Of a stretch of DNA of 64,000 nt, positions 57,401 to 64,000 are shown piece by piece. The notes beneath the pieces were generated by a model. The model worked only from the letters and a program-made list of their open reading frames with translations. It did not search any database and was not told the origin of the DNA. The DNA comes from Furcasterigmium furcatum (Eukaryota > Ascomycota > Sordariomycetes > Glomerellales > Plectosphaerellaceae): the NCBI GenBank assembly GCA_001599815.1, contig BCIA01000004.1:4304082-4368081 (forward strand), written 5' to 3'. Each line of letters starts with the position of its first letter. Position 1 is the stretch's first letter. The translations under genes were made by a program, and so were the position numbers.

Positions 57401-58556
57401 AGAACTGAAGCAGTATACCGTGAAGCACGGTCTGTACCAGGATGCCCTGGGTCTCTATCGGTACGATGCCGCTCGTCATCGCGCCCTGACGAACGTCTAC
57501 GCCGAGCACCTCGAGTCCTCGTCGAAGTATCGCGACGCAGGCCTTGCCTACGAGCATCTCGAGAACTATGCCAAGGCTCTCACCTGCTACCGTGCTGCCG
57601 GCGCAACATCCTGGCGCGAATGCCTCTTCGCCGCCGGACAGCAGCAGCCGCCGCTCTCCGAAGAGGCTCTTTTCGATCTCGCCAGCGTCCTGGCAGATGC
57701 CCTCACGGAGGCCAAAGATTATTCCTCCGCCGCCACCATCTACCTGGATTATCTATCGTCCCTCGAAAATGCCGTCCGCTCATTTTGCAAGGGCTCCCAA
57801 TTCGCCGAGGCTATGCGCCTCATCGTCCTCCGCGGCCAGCCTGACCTTCTCACATCCGTCTTCGACCCCGCCCTCGTCGACGCCCTCTCCAGCACAACCG
57901 AACTTCTCGCCGACTGCAAAGCCCAACTCAAGGCCCAGGTTCCCCGTGTCCTCGACCTCCGCCGCCGCGCCGAGGAAGACCCCCTCGCTTTCTACGAGGG
58001 CGAGCGCGGCGGTGGCGGCGATGTTCCTGACGACGTGTCCATCGCCGCCTCCTCGAGGATCAGTACCTCCGCGAGCTTGTTCACACGGTATACCGGCAAG
58101 GCCGGCAGCGTCGGCACGGTCGGCACGGGAGTGAGCCGCGCCACGAGCAAGAACCGCCGCAGGGAGGAGAAGAAGCGCGCCCGAGGCCGCAAGGGAACGG
58201 TGTATGAGGAGGAGTACCTTGTCAACAGTGTCCGGAGGCTCGTGGAGAGGGTGGAGAGCGTGCAGAGCGAGGTGGGGGCGTTGGTATTCGCGCTCGTGAG
58301 AAGGGACATGAGCGAGCGAGCCAGGGCCGTGGAGGCCTTGATGGGCGAGGTTGTGGAGGGATGCCGGGTTGCGGTGGGAGAGGTGTTCCCTCCCGTCGAT
58401 GGACAGCAGCTGCCACAAGAAGTTGCGACGGTGGAGCAGACTTATGTTCCGACTGGCGGTGCGGCGGTGCTGAGCGAGCATCTGGCCGCGAGAAGCCGAA
58501 AACAGGAACCACCTGTAGTGACAGCGTTCCAGAAGCTGACATTACTGGGCTCTTAG
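54440..58556 (+). CDS. ELP1: Elongator complex subunit 1 (Elp1/Iki3)
   Basis: Scaffold of Elongator, which modifies wobble uridine 34 of tRNAs (mcm5/ncm5). Five exons: 54440-54597, 54645-55591, 55638-56438, 56492-56834 and 56885-58556, giving about 1306 aa, close to yeast (1349). The N-terminus (MRNLRNIRFG) leads into two WD40 beta-propellers up to about residue 650 (for example GDIVTIQEPDEY, VSISWRGDGAYVAV and LHLEWNSDSTVLAVV-like blades). Helical TPR-type repeats follow (GLYQDALGLYRYDAARHRAL, then HLENYAKALTCYRAAGATSW). Near 1168-1190 lies the basic, conserved tRNA-binding-type segment (RRREEKKRARGRKGTVYEEEYLV). Introns 2 and 4 end in tandem acceptors (CAGCAG at 55635-55640 and TAGCAG at 56882-56887), each able to add or drop one residue. 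Confidence 0.96.
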
Positions 58557-58741
58557 AAACCGGTGGCAGGTAGACCAAAATATGAATGGATCTGAAAAGA
58601 GAAACATCACGATACGTCAGGATAGTTCGGGGGACTGGGCGACAAAGCTTGATGCTAAAAGTACACTATTGCACATTTGACTTCTTCTATATCAGGGATA
58701 TCTGTACACATTCAACCACTCTCCTCGCCTCTCTGCCGGCA

Positions 58742-59911
58742 CTATGACGGCGGCGGCGTTGACACCTCCGAGAGACCAGCACTGCTGAGCGCGTCGGCCT
58801 TGTTCTTCGCAATAACCTCGCCAATCTTGGATAGCATCTCCTCGGAGAGCTCGGGCTGGCCGCGTGCCCTGCGCAGGATGCGCTGCTGCCTGTTGAACTC
58901 CTGAACGGGGGCCAGCATCTGGAGGTGCTGCTTGCGGCGGAGCAGGCGCTCCTGCTCCTCGGCCTCCTTGCGGACCACGTACTCCTCCTCGTGGCGGGTA
59001 CGGAACTTGGAGTAAGGGTTGCGCAGCTCGTTGATGAGGTCGGAAGGCATTGGCGGGCGGAGCAGGGTGGGAACAAAGGTTGGCTCCTCGACGTCGGCGC
59101 GGCGGGTATCGGGGGGCTGGTCCTGGCTGGCGTTGGCCTCGGTGGTCGGCCAGGGAACGGCGATGTTCTGGCCGGTGACGTAGCGGGTCCAGGTGCTGGT
59201 GGAGGACTGCCGATGCCAGGCTACGGGACCTCGGGAGAGGGAGCGGATGACCACGTCGCGAGTGATGCCGGTCTTGGGGTCGGTGAGAGGGTGGACGAGG
59301 CGGACGGCGGAGATGGGCAGCCTGGCGGGCGTGGTGGTGGTAGCGCCCTGGGAACTATCCAGTTGTCTATACATGTCGGGGACCTTGGTGAGGACCTGTT
59401 GGCAAAAAGAATGTTAGCTTCCGGATATTCCTCTGTCATGAGACGGGTATAGGCCTGGGAAACGCACTTTGCCTGCTTCTGCGAGCTCAAGCGTCGCCGT
59501 ATCCAAGTCGATCTTGGCGACCTTGTCTATAATGCCCTTATCGGGGCCCTGGGTGATGACGACGCGGTCGCCAACTGCCAGGTTCAGATACTTCGAGCCG
59601 CCGGCCCAGTGGCAGCGGGCCTCGACTTCCCAGGACTTCAATGGCACCCGGGGGCTCAAGCGTCCGCCCCTGAGGGCAGCGTGGGACATGTGGCCGTCGA
59701 GGTCGCGGCGGGGGGCGAGAGGACCCAGCTCCCAGGCCTCACGGCGCACCTGCCGAGCGCGATGAAGATCCGAAGTAATGCTCTTTATGTTGATTTTCGA
59801 CTCGCGGATGCGTTCGCCTTTGGTCCTCTTGAACTCCTGGAGAGACTTCTTCTTGGCGCGGTTGGCCGCGTTCCGCTGGGCTTCAGCGGTCCGCTTGATG
59901 AGCTTCTGCAT
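58742..59911 (-). CDS. MRPL40: Mitochondrial large-subunit ribosomal protein uL24m (MRPL40-like, KOW domain)
   Basis: Component of the mitochondrial 54S subunit. Two exons, 59911-59468 and 59395-58742, give 365 aa; the intron is 72 nt and phase 0. Residues about 105-150 hold the KOW motif (YLNLAVGDRVVITQGPDKGIIDKVAKIDLDTATLELAEAGKV), typical of uL24. The N-terminus is basic and rich in Lys, Arg and Gln (MQKLIKRTAEAQRNAANRAKK), suitable for mitochondrial import. The long C-terminal extension includes PISAVRLVHPLTDPKTGITRDVVIRSL and a Glu/Arg-rich helix (HEEEYVVRKEAEEQERLLRRKQ), as in fungal uL24m. It converges on ELP1, with 185 bp between the stops. A CCAAT box lies upstream. Confidence 0.92.
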
Positions 59912-60083
59912 GGTGACGGCGGGTGCTCCCTAGGGAGGCGGCCGCATGGAGTGAGGGAGAGGTCGGGAGGACGGGGCAAGGGACTCCCAAGGCGTGGGTC
60001 GCGGGATGTCGTCGAGGATCGTGAGAGATCACCCCAGGTTCAGGTTTGGATAAAATTCACATCAATTGGCAGTTGCGGTGCTG

Positions 60084-60090
60084 TCATTGG
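60084..60090 (-). promoter_or_regulatory. CCAAT box upstream of uL24m
   Basis: CCAATGA on the minus strand, about 175 bp before the uL24m start codon. CCAAT-binding complexes regulate many fungal respiratory genes, so this is a plausible site; not tested. Confidence 0.35.
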
Positions 60091-61442
60091 CCAGCTGATC
60101 CTCAGATGGAAACCGTCGGAGAAACCATGTCCCCTCTCCGGAGCCGCGTCAGCTTAGTCATCACTGAGGAGGAAAGGCGACGGTCCTGGACCGTTGAGAG
60201 GCAGCTCGGTGTCCTTCCTGCAATAAGCTCGTCCTCTCTTTCTCTTAATTAGCTGTAGCTTGAAGCAACATCGATTCTGGATGAAACCGATTTCGAGGAT
60301 TTTCGCCGTCAGTAGGCCGTCGAGTTCACATGAAATAGGCCGTTCGAGGCCACATATTTCTCAGACATGATGCCGGCAGGCGGATTGAAACGAGTCCTAC
60401 CAAACCAAAGTCCTAGATCAAGGCAATGTGGAGTGGACAGTTTGGTGACACTCTGAGGTCTACCACACGGTCATGATCTCTCAGTTATTGGCGGACCGCG
60501 TATTCGGTCATCCTCCACAGTATCATAGAGTTCAATTATTATAATGCCGCTGAGGCCTCCGGGTCAAGGTAGAACAGAACAACTTCAGCATACGACGAGG
60601 CATCTACATTAAAGAACCCATCGTCTATCCACGGCTTTATTTTGTTCCCGAAGGTCGCTCTAGGATGCCCGGCATGTGGATAGACGGCGTTTGTAAGAGG
60701 CGGCAGAGAGAAAACGAGAGGCTACCTACTCGAGATACAACTGCGGTTCCGCCTCGCTGCTGGAAGCTGATCCTGAGGATTCGCTGCACGTGCCCTGTCT
60801 GCCTTGTTGTTGTCATGAATCTTTGACAACAGGGGATTTCTGTGCCATGAGAATACTGCCTTGGCTTCGTTTAGGGTTTGTGTATGGCCTGTCGTCGGAC
60901 ATTTCTTGGAATACCGGGCGGATCTGGGGACAGAGGCATGTGGTGGTGATCTTGGGCTTTGGACAAGGCTGGCTTGGGGTGATAAAAGCCGAGGGTGACG
61001 TGACATGCATCCGATCATGACCTCCCGACCCGAGAGGCAGGCACGTCCATGACCGTTGCGGGGCCACCTGGCTCGGTGCTAGTGTCTCGTCTTGATGTGC
61101 CAGTGTTCCTTTGCGTTAGTTTGGCCGCGACTACCATCTTAGCTGCTGGATGATGGGCAGTTGGCAGCGTCCGATCTTCCAGCTGGATTGCAGCTGTCGC
61201 GTCATGGCTGACGGGTTGCCTCTTTATCGGAACTGCCCGAGGGGCAGCGCATCAGATTGGCACCTCCCCAGCCGCAGTATCAGCGTCCACCAGCACAGCA
61301 ACATCAGAGAGCCTCAGCCCTGCATTTTTATTACCGGTGTGAGGTGTTGCTTGCGTGCCCGGGCTAGGAGGTTGGAGAATCTCCGAAGCTGGTTGGGTTC
61401 CCGTTGTCAGCAAGAGAAGACCTCCCGAGGTCCTTCCATGTA

Positions 61443-61454
61443 CCCCCCCCCCCC
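61443..61454. repeat. Homopolymer C12
   Basis: Twelve C residues on the plus strand in the non-coding region upstream of RHO1, followed by further CT-rich sequence. Prone to slippage or sequencing error. Confidence 0.7.
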
Positions 61455-62299
61455 TCTTCCTTTTCCACTATCTCGCCCAGCTTCCTCCCCCCATTCCCCT
61501 CTGGCCGCATTTGCACTTCCGCGGTGTCCAGTCACCGACCTGTGGTGTTTGTCAGTCATGCATCCTGCCTACTCCGAGTCGGCAGTCATCTTGTCAGCTG
61601 CCTTGCGGCATGTGTCCTAGTTCCATCTACCTAGGTACCTAAGGCCTAAAGTCCATGCATGTCTGACCTGTCGTATTTCCCCTGACCTTCCCGCTTTCTG
61701 CTGTGGAGGCTACTCAGCCGCGCAAGAGGCCAACCTAACCCAACGCCCGAGCTTCGACGCTGGACCTCAGAGCAGCACTGGATAGCACCCACCCCCACTA
61801 AACCGACCACTATGCCCTGAGCGTGAACCCCCCGTAGAACCTGCCACAGGGGGCTGGAGGCGCAAGACTTGCCCCCGTGGTCCAGTGCCTGCAGCGCCTC
61901 CAACTCGCTCTGAGTCGCCGGCGGGAATGAATGAATGGCTGGATGGTTGGTTGGATCCAGGATGATGTGGACGGGACGCCCAGCCCCGGCCCAGGCAGGC
62001 GGCCTGCCCTGGGCTGCCCGGCTTCCACCTCAGTCAGTCCTGTGCGCGCTGGCTGCCCGTCCCGCCGTCGTCGTCAAGTCAACTCCACCCCAGTACTTTT
62101 ACTGTGCCCATCCATCCCCATTCATCTCCCTCCTCCCCCAAAACCCCCTTCCCAAACGCAGCACAACTCAACCCTTTCCATCCACCCGCGATCCACGACA
62201 CCGCCTTTGCAACCTCCATTCCCCCCCTAAATCCACCCTCGCATCTCGCCTCAGCTCCTCCATCAACCTTCCTCACACACACGCTTCCCATCCATCATC

Positions 62300-63449
62300 A
62301 TGGCCGAGATCCGCCGAAAGCTCGTCATCGTCGGCGACGGTGCCTGCGGTAAAACCTGCTTGTTGATGTGAGTTTATCTCGTCGCTCGCCCTTCCACGAG
62401 AGGCCACGGAACGACGAACCGCCCTCTCGCGTGTCCCTCGCCTCCTCCCTTCAACGGCCCAACATCCTCCGTCATCACCACCATCCATCGTCCTGTCTTG
62501 ATCTCCGCTGACTCTCAATCAACAGCGTCTTCTCCAAGGGTACCTTCCCTGAGGTAAGAGAACCTCCTCCCCGACCCGGCCCGCCCAGTCCCCTCGTGCA
62601 GTCGTTCAGCTGCCACCTCCCACCCGACTCGCCCTCTGCTTCTCCTTCGATCCTCAGCCCACCCGACGGCGACCGTTTATAAAGCTATCGGAACGGAATC
62701 GATGATGACGACGAGGAGGCTGCCGCCCATCAATACCTGATCTGCCGAACACCTCGCGTCGCGCCATTCGCTAACTCGCCGAACCTAGGTCTACGTCCCC
62801 ACCGTCTTCGAGAACTACGTCGCCGATGTCGAGGTCGATGGAAAGCACGTTGAGCTGGCCCTTTGGGATACTGCCGGCCAGGAAGATTACGACCGTCTCC
62901 GCCCTCTCTCTTACCCCGATTCGCACGTCATCCTGATCTGCTTCGCTGTCGACTCCCCCGACTCGCTGGACAACGTCCAGGAGAAGGTATGCCACGCTTC
63001 CTCCTCCCATCCATTCATCGCCGTTGCGCCATCGCCGCGTACGCTCATCTCGGAGAATTATGATTGCTGACACGTGCATCCCTGCTCTAGTGGATTTCCG
63101 AGGTTCTGCACTTCTGCCAGGGCCTGCCCATCATCCTCGTCGGTTGCAAGAAGGATCTCCGTTACGACGGTAAGACCATCGAGGAGCTTCGCAAGACGAG
63201 CCAGAAGCCCGTCTCGCCCGAGGAGGTAAGTTCGCCTTGCGCAATCGCACTCCACATTCGACCACTCTCTAACCAGCGTCCTGCCAACAGGGTGAGGAGG
63301 TCCGCAAGAAGATCGGTGCCTACAAGTACCTCGAGTGCTCCGCCAAGACGAACGAGGGTGTCCGCGAGGTGTTCGAGCATGCCACTCGCGCCGCTCTGCT
63401 GTCCCGCTCCCGGGGAAGCGGCAAGAAGCACAAGTGCAACCTGCTCTAA
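62300..63449 (+). CDS. RHO1: Rho1-family small GTPase
   Basis: Rho1 activates glucan synthase and the protein kinase C cell-wall-integrity pathway and organises actin at growth sites. Five exons: 62300-62367, 62526-62553, 62789-62986, 63091-63225 and 63291-63449, giving 195 aa. All nucleotide-binding motifs are intact: P-loop GDGACGKT (12-19), switch I YVPTVFENYVADV, switch II WDTAGQEDYDRLRPLSYPDS, the NKxD equivalent GCKKDL and SAK in ECSAKT. The Rho insert (RYDGKTIEELRKTSQKPVSPEE) is present. The C-terminus is basic (SGKKHKCNLL) and ends in a CAAX box whose final Leu predicts geranylgeranylation of Cys192. The third intron boundary and the 28-nt second exon are in phase. Introns 1 and 2 are long (158 and 235 nt). 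Confidence 0.98.
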
Positions 63450-64000
63450 ACATACCCGCGCCGGATCATTCCCGCACCTCGCGTCTTGCACCTTTCTGAG
63501 GGTCGGAAGACTCTCCCTGTAATCTCGATCACCGTCGTCCCAACCACCAATACCACCACCCATACCAACCCCTTTCCCACATCGGATTTTCCTCCCCGGC
63601 TGTTCGGTTGAGCAAGGGTCTGCGGCGGTCTGGAAGGCGAGGGCTATATCCGCCTGCATAGGTTCTCGGAATTTTGGAGTTTTTGATCAATATCGTCTTC
63701 TTCGTCGTCATCAAAGAACTTTTGCGCAGAAAGAACCCTCTCCCCCAACGGCGCCAGCTGCTTTAGGCTGGCGCGGCGCCCGCGTTGCCTTGCCGTGCTC
63801 GTTTTTGGGTTCCAGGGGCTTGGCTTGGCTTTCCCCTTCCTTTCCCCGTGCTGCCGTCCCATCTTCTTTCTGACGAGCGTGTGATGACGACAGGAGCATG
63901 CGGCGTCGGCGGCTCTCCCCCCCCTTCTTTTCCCGCCTAGCATCACCGGTGATACAGGTTATGACACGCATTTTTCTTGCTCGCTTGTCTTTTGTTGTTT
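63450..64000. other. Region downstream of RHO1 to the window end
   Basis: The 3' flank of RHO1. A frame at 63644-63946 (-) and its neighbours look non-coding. No terminator motif, RNA gene or further gene start was recognised before the window ends. Confidence 0.5.

Larger units (their letters stand above)
59912..62299. other. Long intergenic region between uL24m and RHO1, with a CCAAT box, C-run and CT-rich leader
   Basis: Both flanking genes start here and read outward. A CCAATGA on the minus strand lies at 60084-60090, about 175 bp upstream of uL24m. The part around 60250-60620 is relatively AT-rich with no recognisable element. A run of twelve C residues lies at 61443-61454. From about 62090 to 62295 the plus strand is very CT/CA-rich, the likely RHO1 leader. 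No gene or RNA was supported. Confidence 0.45.

Noticed and set aside
60250..60620. Relatively AT-rich stretch suspected as a mobile-element relic
   Set aside because: No terminal repeats, target duplication or protein remnant could be recognised.

Overview
The window is nuclear DNA from a filamentous ascomycete (Pezizomycotina, most likely Sordariomycetes). It is GC-rich and gene-dense. Genes sit on both strands and carry short introns (about 50-70 nt, some longer) with GTAAGT/GTGAGT-type donors and CTGAC/CTAAC-type branch points. Most genes are conserved eukaryotic housekeeping genes. Exon joins below were worked out by hand from reading frame, splice signals and protein conservation; none was tested against transcripts.

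Layout. 1-12.9 kb: 5' part of a Ppo-type fatty-acid oxygenase gene (-) that runs off the left edge and carries an in-frame stop; TSC13 enoyl-CoA reductase (+); BLOC-1 subunit 1 homologue (-); a hypothetical protein (+) followed by decayed coding sequence; ribosomal protein eS8 (+); Gyp5-type Rab-GAP (-). 14.7-27.2 kb: a very large HECT ubiquitin ligase of the Tom1/HUWE1 family (+, about 4090 aa). 28.3-35 kb: two head-to-head pairs, eS6 (-)/Ctf8 (+) and Dph1 (-)/Hsp70-like protein (+). 35.8-43 kb: zinc-finger-like protein, coiled-coil protein, 2H phosphoesterase-like protein and the Ypd1 phosphotransfer protein, all (-). 45.6-51.1 kb: two unrecognised proteins in divergent orientation, in a region with long non-coding flanks. 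52-64 kb: DUF3984-type protein (-), Elongator subunit Elp1 (+), mitochondrial uL24m (-) and Rho1 GTPase (+).

Functional themes are translation (eS8, eS6, uL24m, Dph1 for eEF2 diphthamide, Elp1 for tRNA wobble-uridine modification), membrane traffic and lipids (Gyp5, BLOS1, Tsc13), signalling (Ypd1, Rho1), genome maintenance (Ctf8) and ubiquitin (Tom1). I see no evidence of operons, a CRISPR array or an intact transposon.

The parts most worth a second look are the 45.6-51.1 kb pair of unknown proteins (one with a duplicated beta-rich module, a long coiled coil and an FPDPSK-type repeat tail), the nonsense codon in the Ppo gene, the frame remnants at 7.4-7.9 kb, and an in-frame intron just after the catalytic cysteine codon of Tom1.
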